The notes: generated by a model not told the origin, from the letters alone. 64,000 nucleotides of DNA from Acidisphaera sp. L21 (GCF_009765685.1 NZ_LMUY01000103.1:171023-235022); one strand, 5' to 3'; counted from the stretch's first letter, positions 18,667 to 28,308 are shown. Numbers and translations are program-made.

Positions 18667-19538
18667 AGGGCATTCTCCTCGCCGGTGGCTCTGGCACGCG
18701 GCTGCATCCGATGACGCTGGCGGCCAGCAAGCAATTGCTGCCGGTCTACGACAAGCCGATGGTCTACTACCCGCTGTCGATCCTGATGCTGTCGGGAATC
18801 CGCGACATCCTCATCATCTCCACCCCGGTGGATCTGCCGATGTTCCGGCGGTTGCTGGGCGATGGCTCCCAGCTTGGCTGCCGCTTCACCTATGCCGAAC
18901 AGCCCTCGCCGGACGGGTTGGCCCAGGCTTTCCTGATCGGCGCCGACTGGTTGGGCGGGGAGGCGTGCGCCCTGGTGCTGGGCGACAACATGATCTTCGG
19001 CGACCACCTCAGCCTCACCCTGCAGGCCACCGCCCAGCGCACCGAGGGCGCCACCGTCTTCGCCTACCAGGTGCGCGACCCGGAGCGGTATGGCGTGGTG
19101 TCGTTCGACGCCGCCGGGCGCGCCACCAGCATCGTGGAAAAGCCCACGACGCCGCTGTCCAACTGGGCGGTGATCGGGCTGTATTTCTACGATCACCGGG
19201 TGAGCGAGCTTGCCCGGCAGGTGAAACCCTCGCCGCGTGGCGAGTTGGAGATCACCGACCTGAACCGCCTCTATATGGAGGCGGGGTCGCTGACGGTGGA
19301 ACGGCTGGGCCGCGGTTGCGCCTGGCTGGATGCGGGCACGCCGGACAGTCTGTTGCAGGCGTCGACCTTCGTGCAGACCATCCAGTCCCGCCAAGGCATG
19401 CTGGTCGGCTGCCCGGAGGAGGTCGCATTCCGCATGGGCTTCATCGATGCCGCCACCCTGCGAACCCGGGCCCTGGCGCTGAGCAAGACGGAACTGGGCC
19501 GGCTGCTGCTGGAACTTGCCGACGGAGTGCATGCATGA
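18663..19538 (+). CDS. rfbA: Glucose-1-phosphate thymidylyltransferase
   Basis: Makes dTDP-glucose from dTTP and glucose-1-phosphate, the first step of the dTDP-rhamnose pathway. The 291-residue protein begins [18 protein letters not shown], the nucleotidyltransferase signature, and has [11 protein letters not shown], the metal-binding LGDNMIFGD, and VVEKP-like [21 protein letters not shown]. Start is GTG at 18663, overlapping the rfbB stop by 4 bp. The length equals typical RmlA proteins. Gene order rfbB-rfbA-rfbC-rfbD with overlapping junctions indicates one translationally coupled operon. Confidence 0.96.
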   Translation: MKGILLAGGSGTRLHPMTLAASKQLLPVYDKPMVYYPLSILMLSGIRDILIISTPVDLPMFRRLLGDGSQLGCRFTYAEQPSPDGLAQAFLIGADWLGGEACALVLGDNMIFGDHLSLTLQATAQRTEGATVFAYQVRDPERYGVVSFDAAGRATSIVEKPTTPLSNWAVIGLYFYDHRVSELARQVKPSPRGELEITDLNRLYMEAGSLTVERLGRGCAWLDAGTPDSLLQASTFVQTIQSRQGMLVGCPEEVAFRMGFIDAATLRTRALALSKTELGRLLLELADGVHA

Positions 19539-20092
19539 AGTTCGAACGCCTCGCCATTCCCGAACTGCTGTTGTTCACCCCGGCGCGGTTCGGTGACGCG
19601 CGCGGCTTCTTCTCCGAAACGTGGAAGGCGCGGGACATGCAGGATGCCGGGATCGACCTGCCTTTCGTCCAGGATAATCACAGCATGTCGCAGGCCCGTG
19701 GCGTGCTGCGCGGGTTGCACTGCCAGTTGGACCCGCATGCCCAGGGCAAGCTGGTGCGGGTGGTGCGCGGTTCGATCTGGGACGTGGCGGTGGATGCCCG
19801 CCGCGGCTCCCGCACGTTTGGCCGCCATGTGGGCGTGGAGCTGAGTGCCGCCAATTGGCAGCAGCTCTGGGTCCCGCCCGGCTTCCTGCACGGCTTCTGC
19901 ACGATGGAGCCGGATACCGAGGTGGTCTACAAAACCACCGATTATTACGATAAGGCGTCCGAGCGGGCGGTGCTGTGGAACGACCCGGACCTGGCAATCT
20001 CGTGGCCGATCCCGGCGGCGGAGATCCAACTGTCCGAGAAGGACAAGGTGGCGTCGAGTTGGGCCGATATGCCGGTCTGGTTCCGGGTATGA
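19535..20092 (+). CDS. rfbC: dTDP-4-dehydrorhamnose 3,5-epimerase
   Basis: Cupin-fold epimerase acting on dTDP-4-keto-6-deoxyglucose at C3 and C5. The 185-residue protein shows the RmlC hallmarks: [33 protein letters not shown] (catalytic His in LHCQ), [27 protein letters not shown] and [21 protein letters not shown]. The ATG at 19535 overlaps the rfbA stop (ATGA) and the end overlaps rfbD by 4 bp. Confidence 0.96.
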   Translation: MKFERLAIPELLLFTPARFGDARGFFSETWKARDMQDAGIDLPFVQDNHSMSQARGVLRGLHCQLDPHAQGKLVRVVRGSIWDVAVDARRGSRTFGRHVGVELSAANWQQLWVPPGFLHGFCTMEPDTEVVYKTTDYYDKASERAVLWNDPDLAISWPIPAAEIQLSEKDKVASSWADMPVWFRV

Positions 20093-20952
20093 TCCTGGTC
20101 ACCGGCGGGGCTGGCCAGGTTGCCACCGAACTGGCGGCCCGATCGGCCCAGGTGAGCCGGGTCGGCCGGCCCGAGTTCGACTTCGACCGGCCCGAAACCA
20201 TCGCCGCCAGTTTCGACCAGGTGCAACCCAGCCTCGTGGTGAACGCTGCCGCCTGGACCGCCGTCGATGCCGCGGAAGCGGAGGAGGCAGCCGCGTTACG
20301 CGCCAACCGCGACGGCCCGGCCGAATTGGCCCGGCTCTGCGCCGCGGCCGGCATCCCGCTGGTCCATATTTCCACCGATTACGTGTTCGACGGTCGCAAG
20401 GGCGCGCCTTATGTCGAGACGGACCCGACCTGCCCCACCGGTGTCTACGGCAGCAGCAAACTGGCCGGTGAGCAGGCGGTGTTGTCGTACGACCGCGCCA
20501 TCGTGCTGCGGACCTCCTGGGTCTACGCCGCCATCGGCAAGAACTTCGTCCGCACCATGCTGGGCGCCGCGCAGAAGACCAAGACGCTCAAAGTGGTGGC
20601 CGACCAGCATGGATGCCCGACCAATGCCGGGGACCTGGCCGACGCCATCCTCGCCATTGCCGCCCGCGTCGCGGATGGTTGGCGCCCGGACTACGCCGGC
20701 ATCTTCAACGCCGCCGGCACGGGCAGCACCACCTGGCACGGCCTGGCGCTGGCCACGTTCGAGGAAGCCGCCCGCCATGGCCGCGCGATGCCGACGGTAA
20801 ACCCCATCGCCACCGCCGACTGGCCAACCCCGGCCAAGCGCCCGCCGGACTCCCGCCTGGACTGCAGCAAGCTCGCCCGGGTGTTCGACGTCCACCTGCC
20901 GGCCTGGCGCCCGAGCCTGGCCCACACGGTGGACGTGATCATTACGGTTTAA
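20089..20952 (+). CDS. rfbD: dTDP-4-dehydrorhamnose reductase
   Basis: Final step of dTDP-L-rhamnose synthesis, NAD(P)H-dependent reduction of the 4-keto group. The 287-residue protein begins with the Rossmann motif VTGGAGQVATELA. It has NAAAWTAVDAAE, STDYVFDG, the YGSSKLAGE active-site motif and RTSWVYA, all RmlD features. The ATG at 20089 overlaps rfbC by 4 bp. Its 3' end overlaps the convergent pseudouridine synthase gene by 11 bp, so there is no room for a terminator between them. Confidence 0.95.
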   Translation: MILVTGGAGQVATELAARSAQVSRVGRPEFDFDRPETIAASFDQVQPSLVVNAAAWTAVDAAEAEEAAALRANRDGPAELARLCAAAGIPLVHISTDYVFDGRKGAPYVETDPTCPTGVYGSSKLAGEQAVLSYDRAIVLRTSWVYAAIGKNFVRTMLGAAQKTKTLKVVADQHGCPTNAGDLADAILAIAARVADGWRPDYAGIFNAAGTGSTTWHGLALATFEEAARHGRAMPTVNPIATADWPTPAKRPPDSRLDCSKLARVFDVHLPAWRPSLAHTVDVIITV

Positions 20953-21610
20953 ACCCGCAGGCCACCAGCGCGTCCAGCATGTGCGGCGGCGGCGGTGCGA
21001 TCGCTTCCAATACCGGGTCCAGCGGTAGGCGAATGGCGCGTGCCAGCAGATGCAGTTTGCCGGCGCCATCACCATAAACCGGGTCCCCGAGCACCGGGCA
21101 GCCCAGCAGCGCGCAATGCACCCGCACCTGGTGCGTGCGCCCGGTGCGGGGGCGCAGTTCCAACCAGCTCATCCCGTCCACCCGGCCGCGCACCTGCCAG
21201 TCCGTCACCGCTGGCGGGGCGGAGCCGTCCTGCACCATGCGCCAGCCGGCTGGGCTGGTGCGCTTGGCCAACGGCGCATCGATGCTGCCGGACTCGGCGG
21301 TGGGGCCGCCCTTCACCACCGCCCAATAGGTCTTCTGCGCCTGCCCGGCCGCGAACACCGCCTGCGCCGCCAGCAACGGAGTCTTGCGCAGCGCCACCAC
21401 CAGGCAGCCGGCCGTATCCGTGTCCAGCCGATGCACCAGCCACGGCCCGTCCTTGCGGCGTGACAGGGCGGCAAACCAATCCTCCACACTGGGGGTGGCG
21501 CGCGGGCCCGGATGCACTGCCAGGCCGGCCGGCTTGTTCAGCACGACGAAATGGGTGTCCTGGAACAGGATTGGCGGCGGGCTAGTGTCCAGCATGATCG
21601 GCCAACCCAT
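20942..21610 (-). CDS. RluA-family RNA pseudouridine synthase
   Basis: Isomerises uridine to pseudouridine in rRNA or tRNA. The protein (up to 222 residues) has the catalytic motif HRLDTDTAG, corresponding to the RluA HRLD-x-x-T-S/A-G loop with the catalytic Asp. It also has FVVLNKPAGLAVHPG near the N-terminus and RPRTGRTHQVRVHCALLGCPVLGDPVYG near the C-terminus. There is no S4 domain and the length is near RluA/TruC size, so the target cannot be named. Two starts are possible: 21610 (MGWPIM) or 21595 (MLDTSPPP); both overlap the upstream recO gene. Confidence 0.9.
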   Translation of the reverse strand: MGWPIMLDTSPPPILFQDTHFVVLNKPAGLAVHPGPRATPSVEDWFAALSRRKDGPWLVHRLDTDTAGCLVVALRKTPLLAAQAVFAAGQAQKTYWAVVKGGPTAESGSIDAPLAKRTSPAGWRMVQDGSAPPAVTDWQVRGRVDGMSWLELRPRTGRTHQVRVHCALLGCPVLGDPVYGDGAGKLHLLARAIRLPLDPVLEAIAPPPPHMLDALVACGFKP

Positions 21611-22328
21611 TCACCCGCGCCACCAGCCGGTCGCGTGCCGCAGGCAGCGGGCGGTGCTGGGTGCCGAACGCGTCGCGGCCCAGGAAATGACCGGTCATCG
21701 CCAAGCCCTGCGCCCATTGTGCAGCATCCGCCACCGCGTCATTGGCGCCGGGTCGCAGGAAGGCGGGCAGGGGCAGCAGCCGTTCCTTCCACGGCCCGGC
21801 CGCCGCATCGCTCACCGCGCGACCGGTCCGCGGAGACACCCAAATCAGCCCGTCCGTCTCCCCGCTCAGCACGCATTGGGTGAGGTCCAGGCCGTATCCA
21901 AGCTCGGCTAGCAGCGCCATTTCCCACCGCACCAGATCGGCCAACACCGCCGGTCCGACCGGCAACCGAGTGATCAGCGCCAGCAGCCCGGCGAACACTA
22001 GCGGGTGCGGCTCCCGCTCAGTCAGCGCGCCCTCCGCCACGGCGCACGCGCTGGACAGCACGGACAGCGCCAGCGCGTCGTCCATCGCCAACGCCGCGCC
22101 GGGATGCACCAATTCGGCCGTGAACGAGCCGAGTTGGTCCGACAAGCGGGCCACCCAGCGCACCTCCAGCAGATTGCCGGGTTGCCAGATTCCCGCCTTG
22201 GACCGCGACGCACCACCGCGGGCCAAGCCGCGATGCGCGCCGAACTCCTCCGTCAGCACGGTCGCCAGCGCATCGCCCTCGCCATACGGGCGGGCATCCA
22301 ACACGATGGCGGGCGCTTCCCACTCCAT
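21582..22328 (-). CDS. recO: DNA repair protein RecO
   Basis: RecO loads RecA at gaps in the RecFOR pathway. The 248-residue protein starts MEWEAPAIVLDARPYGEGDALATVLTEEFG, matching the OB-fold N-terminus of alphaproteobacterial RecO (the AIVL--RPYGE-DA pattern). LARGGASRSK and QPGNLLEVRW follow in the same domain, and the helical C-terminal region follows. Identification is supported by its position directly after era, the usual order rnc-era-recO. The zinc-binding Cys cluster of some RecO proteins is not evident. Confidence 0.9.
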   Translation of the reverse strand: MEWEAPAIVLDARPYGEGDALATVLTEEFGAHRGLARGGASRSKAGIWQPGNLLEVRWVARLSDQLGSFTAELVHPGAALAMDDALALSVLSSACAVAEGALTEREPHPLVFAGLLALITRLPVGPAVLADLVRWEMALLAELGYGLDLTQCVLSGETDGLIWVSPRTGRAVSDAAAGPWKERLLPLPAFLRPGANDAVADAAQWAQGLAMTGHFLGRDAFGTQHRPLPAARDRLVARVNGLADHAGH

Positions 22329-22337
22329 CGCGGCTCG

Positions 22338-23231
22338 TTAGCCGGGGTCTTCCAGGCCGATGGCGCGCAGCCTTGCGCCTTCCTCGTCCCAGCCAGCGCG
22401 TTCCTTCACGTTCAGGAACAGGTGCACCGGACGCTCCAGCAGGGAGGAAAGCTGCTTGCGAGCCTGGGCGCCGATTTCCTTCACCCGCGCGCCGCGGCCG
22501 CCGATCAGGATCGCCTTGTGGCCCGGCCGGGTCACATACACCGTCACGTCGATCCGGACGGAGCCATCCTTGCGCTCGGTATAGCTCTCGGTCTCGACCG
22601 TGGTGGCGTAGGGCACTTCCTCGTGCGTCTGCAGGAACACCTGCTCGCGCACCAACTCGGCGGCCAGCAGGCGGTCCGGCAGATCGGTCAGATCGTCGGG
22701 CGGATACAGGTATGGACTGGCAGGCATGGTTTCGGCCAGGCGGTCCATCAGCACGTCCGCCCCGTCGCCGGTGGCGGCGCTGACCATGAACGTCTCTTCG
22801 AACGTCGCCAGGTCGTTCAGCGTCGCGATCAGCGGCAGCAGCGCCTGCGGCTCGACCAGGTCGACCTTGTTCAGCACCAGCCAGGTACGGCCGCCGCGTT
22901 GCGCCAGGCGGACGGCGATGTCGCGCACCGACTCGCGCGCGCCGGCCTTGGCATCCACCAGCAACAGGGTGACGTCCGCCTCCTCCGCACCGGTCCAGGC
23001 GGCGTTCACCATCGCCCGGTCCAGCTTGCGCTTCGGCGTGAAAATGCCCGGCGTGTCCACCAGCAGGATCTGCGTCTCCGCCCGCATCAGGATGCCCAAG
23101 ACGCGAAACCGCGTCGTCTGCGCCTTGGGGCTGACGATGGACAGTTTTGCGCCGGTCATCCGGTTCAGCAGGGTGGATTTTCCGGCATTCGGCGCGCCGA
23201 CCAGGGCGGCGAACCCGCATCTCGTGGTCAT
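22338..23231 (-). CDS. era: GTPase Era
   Basis: Ribosome-assembly GTPase that binds the 3' end of 16S rRNA. The 297-residue protein has the P-loop GAPNAGKST (residues 12-20), the switch region SPKAQTTRFRVLGI, the G3 motif VDTPGIF and the G4 motif LNKVDLV. The C-terminal KH domain contains IGGRGARVKEIGAQARKQL. The ATG overlaps the rnc stop by 4 bp, so translation is coupled to rnc. RecO follows about 10 bp downstream. Confidence 0.96.
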   Translation of the reverse strand: MTTRCGFAALVGAPNAGKSTLLNRMTGAKLSIVSPKAQTTRFRVLGILMRAETQILLVDTPGIFTPKRKLDRAMVNAAWTGAEEADVTLLLVDAKAGARESVRDIAVRLAQRGGRTWLVLNKVDLVEPQALLPLIATLNDLATFEETFMVSAATGDGADVLMDRLAETMPASPYLYPPDDLTDLPDRLLAAELVREQVFLQTHEEVPYATTVETESYTERKDGSVRIDVTVYVTRPGHKAILIGGRGARVKEIGAQARKQLSSLLERPVHLFLNVKERAGWDEEGARLRAIGLEDPG

Positions 23232-23962
23232 GTTTGCAATTGCCTCAATAAATCTGCCGCCGCGTCGCGCTCAGCCATTTGCTTCGTGCTGGCGACGCCC
23301 GTCCCGGTTCGCCCCATGGCGGTGACCGTCACCGTGAATTCAAAGGCATGTGCCGGGCCGGTGCGCGACATCTCCATGAATTGCGGCAGCGCCACGCCCC
23401 GTGCCTCCAGCCATTCCTTCAGGTCCGACTTGGGGTGCTTCGGCGGGTTTTCCTGTGCGTCCACCGCCTCGCCCCAGGCGGTGCGCACCATGAGCCGTGC
23501 TGCCTCCAGTCCGCCATCCTGGTAGACTGCGCCCAACACAGCCTCCACCGCGTCCGCGACCACGGCGGCGCCGCGGCCGACGCCGGCGCGGGCTTCGTTG
23601 GGGGCGACGATCAGCATGTCGGACACGCCAAGCCGCGCGCCAATGGCAGCCAATTGCGGCTCGGCCACCAGATCGGCGTGGCGCCGGGCCAGCAGCCCCT
23701 CCGCCTCATCCGGGAAACGCTCGGCCAGCCATTCGGCGACCAGCAGGCCCAGTACACGGTCGCCGACGAATTCCAGCCGCTCGTTAGATCGTATCTTCGC
23801 CGCACGGCTGGGGTTGCGGGGGACGGCGGAGCGGTGTGTCAGTGCCTCACGCAGCAGTTCGGGGCGGCGAAACCGATGACCGAACGCAGTGTCGATCACC
23901 GAATGCCGGTCAGAATGCGGCTCCAGCGGATTTCGAGCGGCCATTCCCATATCTGCCACCAT
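23228..23962 (-). CDS. rnc: Ribonuclease III
   Basis: Double-stranded-RNA endonuclease for rRNA and mRNA processing. The 244-residue protein has the catalytic signature NERLEFVGDRVLG (residues 60-72) and the second acidic site DAVEAVLGAVYQDGG. A C-terminal double-stranded-RNA-binding domain starts at KSDLKEWLEARG and ends ASTKQMAERDAAADLL. The first possible Met (23962) overlaps lepB by 67 bp; Met at 23950 or 23944 would reduce this to about 50 bp. The overlap with lepB is unusually long for this operon but does not disturb either domain structure. Confidence 0.95.
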   Translation of the reverse strand: MVADMGMAARNPLEPHSDRHSVIDTAFGHRFRRPELLREALTHRSAVPRNPSRAAKIRSNERLEFVGDRVLGLLVAEWLAERFPDEAEGLLARRHADLVAEPQLAAIGARLGVSDMLIVAPNEARAGVGRGAAVVADAVEAVLGAVYQDGGLEAARLMVRTAWGEAVDAQENPPKHPKSDLKEWLEARGVALPQFMEMSRTGPAHAFEFTVTVTAMGRTGTGVASTKQMAERDAAADLLRQLQT

Positions 23963-24642
23963 GGCGCGGATGCGTCGATGGAGAAGAAGATGAATTCGGC
24001 CCGGCCGACGAGGTTCTCAACCGGCAGGAAGCCGACGCCGCGGCCATCCATGAACCGGCTGTCCAGGCTGTTGTCGCGGTTGTCGCCCATGGCGAACAGA
24101 TTTCCCTCGGGCACCACGAATTCCTGCGTGTTATTCTGGAACCCGTCATCGCCCATTTTCGCGATCAGATGCGACACGTTGCCGGGCAACGTCTCCGTAT
24201 ACTGCTTCTCCGCGATGGAGGCGCCGTTTTCGTCCGTTGCCAGGATATCGCCCATCGGGCGCCGCGGGGCCGGCTGGCCATTCACGTACAGCACGCCCGC
24301 CTTGACCTGAATATGGTCGCCCGGCAGGCCGACGATGCGCTTGATGTAGTCGGCGTAGTCGTCGTGCATGTTCTTGAACACGGCCACGTCGCCACGCTTC
24401 GGCAGGCTGCCGAAGATCCGGCCGGAGAACAGGTTCGGCGAGAACGGCATCGAATACCGCGAGTAGCCGTAGCTGAACTTCGACACGAACAGATAGTCGC
24501 CCACCAGCAGCGTCGGGATCATCGATCCGGACGGAATGTTGAACGGCTCGAACGCGACGGTGCGGATGACGACGGCGATGAGCCCGGCGTACACGATAGT
24601 CTTGATGTTATCGAGCCAGCCGCCCGATTTCGCTTTAGCCAT
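23896..24642 (-). CDS. lepB: Signal peptidase I
   Basis: Membrane serine protease that removes Sec/Tat signal peptides. The 248-residue protein has one N-terminal transmembrane segment (about residues 12-30). The catalytic Ser40 lies in PSGSMIPTL and the general base Lys101 in YIKRIVGLPGD; the conserved box MGDNRDNSLDSR also fits type I peptidases. Gene order lepB-rnc-era-recO is typical of alphaproteobacteria and suggests one transcript. Its start region faces the divergent small secreted-protein gene at 24776. Confidence 0.96.
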   Translation of the reverse strand: MAKAKSGGWLDNIKTIVYAGLIAVVIRTVAFEPFNIPSGSMIPTLLVGDYLFVSKFSYGYSRYSMPFSPNLFSGRIFGSLPKRGDVAVFKNMHDDYADYIKRIVGLPGDHIQVKAGVLYVNGQPAPRRPMGDILATDENGASIAEKQYTETLPGNVSHLIAKMGDDGFQNNTQEFVVPEGNLFAMGDNRDNSLDSRFMDGRGVGFLPVENLVGRAEFIFFSIDASAPWWQIWEWPLEIRWSRILTGIR

Positions 24643-24775
24643 GAAGGTGCGGCGGTCCGGTGAAATGCGGACGGATGAAGCCGATGGGGCGGGGGTCTGT
24701 CAAGGAAGCTGCCGCGATTGACAGCGCTGCGTAGACGGGCATGAAGGCCGGGCGAATCGATTCAGGAATAATCCC

Positions 24776-25021
24776 ATGCGTCTCCAACCGCTCTGCCTGC
24801 GCCTGCTGCTGTGTGGGACCACGCTTGTTTTTGGGCTCGCCGCCACCGTGACGGCGCACGCGCAGCTTGGCAGCGTGAACAACCCGCCGCCGCAGCATCT
24901 GTTCAATTTCGATGGCACGCCGAAGCCGCTGAATAACGGGCTGGGCACCATGGCCGAGCGTCGCCGCGCCCTGGCCCGCAGCAAGGTGCGCCGTCCGGTG
25001 CATCGCCACCCCACGAAGTAG
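24776..25021 (+). CDS. Small secreted protein of unknown function
   Basis: An 81-residue open frame with a clear Sec signal: MRLQPLCLRLLLCG, a hydrophobic core to about residue 26 and a likely cleavage after AHA. The mature part is about 53 residues, Pro/Asn-rich then strongly basic (ERRRALARSKVRRPVHRHP). I recognise no family. It lies alone between divergent lepB and the convergent methyltransferase gene, ending 4 bp from the latter's stop. A CAGGAA sequence about 10 nt before the ATG could be the ribosome binding site. Gene reality is supported by the signal peptide only. Confidence 0.55.
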   Translation: MRLQPLCLRLLLCGTTLVFGLAATVTAHAQLGSVNNPPPQHLFNFDGTPKPLNNGLGTMAERRRALARSKVRRPVHRHPTK

Positions 25022-25025
25022 GGCG

Positions 25026-25613
25026 CTACAGCCGGGTCAGCACCACCGGGATTTCTTCCTTGCCGTCCCAGTGCGGCACCGCGGCAATTAGCGTGTCCGG
25101 CCATTGCCAGGCCGCGCCAAACAGCGTGCGCATCTCGTCGGGCGGGCAGTCGAAGGGCGGCCCATCCGGTTTGCCGGTCTGCATGAGCAGCAGGAACAAC
25201 CGGCCACCCGGTCGCAGCCAGCGGTGTAATTGCGCAACATAGCTGGGCCAAACCGGTGGTGGCAGGGCGCACAGGCAGGTCTGGTCGTATACCGCGTCGA
25301 ACGGCGCATCGGCTGTCCATTCCAGCAGATCCGCCGCTTCGATCCGGCCGGGCAGGCTGAAGGACTGGAACCGCGCCTGCTGCACGGCAACGGCGGTCGC
25401 CGCGGCGTCAACGATGGTCACGTCGAAACCGTCCTGGGCCAGGGCCCGCGGCTCGGCACTGCGGCCGGCACCCGGCAGCATGATACGGCATGGCGCCAAC
25501 GCCCCGCTGGCGCGCCAGGTGGTGAAGGCCGGATGCAGCGACGGGCGTTCCCACGGCGTGCGTTCGGCCTTGAACCGGGCCTCCCAGTCCAGGGCGAACG
25601 TCTTCCCGCTCAT
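25026..25613 (-). CDS. Class I SAM-dependent methyltransferase, thiopurine methyltransferase-like
   Basis: 195-residue methyltransferase with the TPMT-like layout: N-terminal [21 protein letters not shown], motif [31 protein letters not shown] with the acidic Asp at the end of strand 2, and later [26 protein letters not shown] and [12 protein letters not shown]. The W-x-x-R ... W family start is visible. The ATG at 25613 overlaps the acpS stop by 4 bp, placing it last in the rel/spoT-acpS transcript. The true substrate is unknown; thiopurines are not implied. Confidence 0.8.
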   Translation of the reverse strand: MSGKTFALDWEARFKAERTPWERPSLHPAFTTWRASGALAPCRIMLPGAGRSAEPRALAQDGFDVTIVDAAATAVAVQQARFQSFSLPGRIEAADLLEWTADAPFDAVYDQTCLCALPPPVWPSYVAQLHRWLRPGGRLFLLLMQTGKPDGPPFDCPPDEMRTLFGAAWQWPDTLIAAVPHWDGKEEIPVVLTRL

Positions 25614-26014
25614 GCCGGGTCGCCGGAGATCGTCACCTGGGCGAAGGCATAGGGATGTTCGTCGGTGAGGGTCAGATGGATCGTCGCGACCTGGCCGTTG
25701 GGCGTGATTTCCCGCAGCCTGGCGAGTGCCCCGCCGGTCAGCTTCAGCGTCGGCTGGCCGCTGGGCAGGTTGACCACCCCCATGTCGGAGTGGAACACGC
25801 CGCGGCGAAACCCGGTGCCCAGCGCCTTGGCACAGGCCTCCTTGGCGGCGAACCGCTTGGCGTAGGTGCCGGGCTGGATGCGCACGTGCCGCCGCGCCGC
25901 GCGGGCCCGCTCCGCCTCGGTGAAGACGCGGTGCAGGAACCGGTCGCCGAAGCGGTGCATCACCCGTTCGATCCGCCGGATGTCGCACAGGTCGGAGCCG
26001 ACGCCGATGATCAT
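25610..26014 (-). CDS. acpS: Holo-[acyl-carrier-protein] synthase
   Basis: Transfers 4'-phosphopantetheine from CoA to apo-acyl carrier protein. The 134-residue protein begins [19 protein letters not shown], with the Mg-binding Asp8, and has the second signature [17 protein letters not shown] with the catalytic Glu. This is the AcpS size and motif set. The ATG at 26014 overlaps the stop of the upstream rel/spoT gene (ATGA), and its stop overlaps the methyltransferase start the same way. Confidence 0.94.
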   Translation of the reverse strand: MIIGVGSDLCDIRRIERVMHRFGDRFLHRVFTEAERARAARRHVRIQPGTYAKRFAAKEACAKALGTGFRRGVFHSDMGVVNLPSGQPTLKLTGGALARLREITPNGQVATIHLTLTDEHPYAFAQVTISGDPA

Positions 26015-28284
26015 GCCCGCGCCCGTTCGACCTGAGTGATCCCGTTGGCGGCCCGCAACCCGGCGATGACTGTCGACAGGTGCCGCAAATCCCGGACCTC
26101 CACGTCGATCAGGATCTCGAAGAAATCCTGCTGGCGGTTCACGATCTTCAGGTTGGTGACCGCCCCGTCGTGCTTGGAGATCGCGTTGGTGAGATTGGCC
26201 AGCACACTGGGTTCGTTGGCGGCGATGACGCTGATCCGGCCGGTATGGACGCCGCCGGCCAGTCCGTCGCCCTCCCAGCCGATGTCGATGAACCGTTCCG
26301 GCGTGGCGGCGAAGCTTTCCAGCGTTTGGCAGCCCTTGGCGTGCACCGTGACGCCCTTGCCCGTGGTGACGATGCCGACGATCGGGTCGCCCGGCAGCGG
26401 ATGGCAGCACCCGGCATAGTTCACCACCATGCTCGGCAGCAGGCCGGTGATGGCCATGCTGCCCCCGGCCGGACGGCTGGGCGCCCGGCTGGGCATATGC
26501 GGGATCATCCGCGGCGCCCGCGGCGCCTGCCGCAACTCCGGATAGGCGGCGTGGACCACGTCCTTCGGCCCGGTATTGCCGTTGCCGACCGCGACGTACA
26601 GATCGTCCAGCGAGGCGGCCTTCAGCGTCTTCAGCGCCGCTTCCAGCACCTTTTCCGACCCGTCCACGCCATCCTGCCGGAACGCCTTGGCCAGCGCCGC
26701 CCGCCCGGCATCCACGTGCTGCTGGCGCTGCTGCAGGGCGATGTAGCGCCGGATGCGCGCCCGCGCCTTGCCAGTGACGGCAAACCGCTCCCACGCTGGG
26801 GAGGGGGAGCCGCCGCGCGCGGTCATGATCTCCACCTGGTCGCCGTTCTGCAGTTCGGTCCGCAGCGGCAGCAGGCGGCCATTCACCTTGGCGCCGACGC
26901 AGGTATCGCCCACCTGGCTATGCACGGCGTAGGCGAAGTCGATCGGGGTCGCGCCACGCGGCAACTGGATCAGCTGCCCCTTCGGCGTGAAGCAGAACAC
27001 CTTGTCCTGGTATAGCTCCAGCTTGGTGTTTTCGAGGAAGTCCTCGCCCGTGGTGGAGTTGTCCAGAATTTCCAGCAGGTCACGGACCCAGGGGAAATCC
27101 TGCGCGTCCGCCGGGCTGCCGACGCCCTGTTTGTAGCCCCAATGGGCGGCGACGCCGTTATCGGCCACACGCTGCATATCGGCGGTGCGGATCTGCACCT
27201 CGATCTTCTGGTTGCGCGGATGCGGCAGCGTCACGCCGGTATGCAGGCTTTGGTAGCCGTTGGATTTCGGGGTCGAGATGTAGTCCTTGAACCGCCCGGG
27301 GATGACCGGGTAGTTCGCGTGCACCGCGCCCAGCGCGATGTAGCAATCTGCCCGTGTCGGTACGACGACGCGGAAGGCCATGATGTCGGACAACTGTTCG
27401 AACGCGATATTGCGCCGCTGCATCTTCTCCCAGATGGAGAACGGGCTCTTCTCCCGCCCGCTCACGTCCACTGCCTCCACACCAGCCGCATGGCACAGCC
27501 GGGCGAGTTCGGTGCGCACTTCCTCGATGATGTCGGCGCCCTGGCCGCGCAGGAAGTTCAGCCGGGCCTGGATGGTGTCGAATGCCTCCTTCTCCAACTG
27601 GGCGAAGGCGAGGTTCTGAAGTTCGGTCTTGACCGCGTCCATGCCGATGCGTTCGGCGAGCGGGGCGTAGATCTCCATCGTCTCACGCGCGATGCGCTGC
27701 CGCCGCTCGGTCGAGGTGACGAAGTGCAGCGTGCGCATGTTGTGCAGCCGGTCCGCCAGCTTGACCAGCAGCACGCGGATGTCCTGGCTCATCGCCAGCA
27801 CCAGCTTGCGGAAATTCTCCGCCTGCTTGTCGCGCCCGGTCTTCAGTTCCAGCTTGGTGAGTTTGGTGACGCCATCCACCAGCCCGGCGATCGGCTTGCC
27901 GAACCGTGCCTCGATGTCGGCGAGCTTGACCCCGGTATCCTCCACCGTGTCGTGCAGCAGGGCGGTGATGATGCTGCCGGTGTCCAGCCTATACCCGGCC
28001 AGGATATCGGCGACCGCGACCGGATGGGTGATGTAGGGGTCGCCATTGTCGCGCCGCTGGTCGCCATGCGCCTGCATGGCCATGACGTAGGCGGCGTCGA
28101 TCAGGCTGGTATCGGCCTTGGGGTCGTATGAGAGGACCCGTTCCGTCAGTTCGAACTGACGGATGATCTTCGCCTGCGAGCGTGCAGTTTGTGGCCCTGC
28201 AGCTTGCGGTCGTGCAGTCTCTAACCCGTCCGGTGCATGGACAGTCTGGCTAGGCGCGGGGTGGTATGCCCTATGCTTGTCCAT
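26011..28284 (-). CDS. spoT: Bifunctional (p)ppGpp synthetase/hydrolase, Rel/SpoT family
   Basis: Long RSH enzyme of 757 residues controlling the stringent alarmone. Domain order: HD hydrolase with [11 protein letters not shown] (about residue 115), synthetase with [23 protein letters not shown] ([29 protein letters not shown]) and a C-terminal ACT domain ([29 protein letters not shown]). The RFKD loop is the basic RxKD type seen in bifunctional enzymes rather than the ExDD of monofunctional RelA. The first about 40 residues are Ala/Gln/Pro-rich and poorly conserved. An AGGGG site precedes the ATG. It lies just downstream of rpoZ, a standard neighbour. Confidence 0.95.
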   Translation of the reverse strand: MDKHRAYHPAPSQTVHAPDGLETARPQAAGPQTARSQAKIIRQFELTERVLSYDPKADTSLIDAAYVMAMQAHGDQRRDNGDPYITHPVAVADILAGYRLDTGSIITALLHDTVEDTGVKLADIEARFGKPIAGLVDGVTKLTKLELKTGRDKQAENFRKLVLAMSQDIRVLLVKLADRLHNMRTLHFVTSTERRQRIARETMEIYAPLAERIGMDAVKTELQNLAFAQLEKEAFDTIQARLNFLRGQGADIIEEVRTELARLCHAAGVEAVDVSGREKSPFSIWEKMQRRNIAFEQLSDIMAFRVVVPTRADCYIALGAVHANYPVIPGRFKDYISTPKSNGYQSLHTGVTLPHPRNQKIEVQIRTADMQRVADNGVAAHWGYKQGVGSPADAQDFPWVRDLLEILDNSTTGEDFLENTKLELYQDKVFCFTPKGQLIQLPRGATPIDFAYAVHSQVGDTCVGAKVNGRLLPLRTELQNGDQVEIMTARGGSPSPAWERFAVTGKARARIRRYIALQQRQQHVDAGRAALAKAFRQDGVDGSEKVLEAALKTLKAASLDDLYVAVGNGNTGPKDVVHAAYPELRQAPRAPRMIPHMPSRAPSRPAGGSMAITGLLPSMVVNYAGCCHPLPGDPIVGIVTTGKGVTVHAKGCQTLESFAATPERFIDIGWEGDGLAGGVHTGRISVIAANEPSVLANLTNAISKHDGAVTNLKIVNRQQDFFEILIDVEVRDLRHLSTVIAGLRAANGITQVERARA

Positions 28285-28308
28285 GCACCCCTGTGGTCCA
28301 GTCCGCGG

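Noticed and set aside
22018-23220. A 400-codon minus-strand frame overlapping recO and era
   Set aside because: Out-of-frame reading of era and recO, whose frames have the G-protein and RecO motifs.
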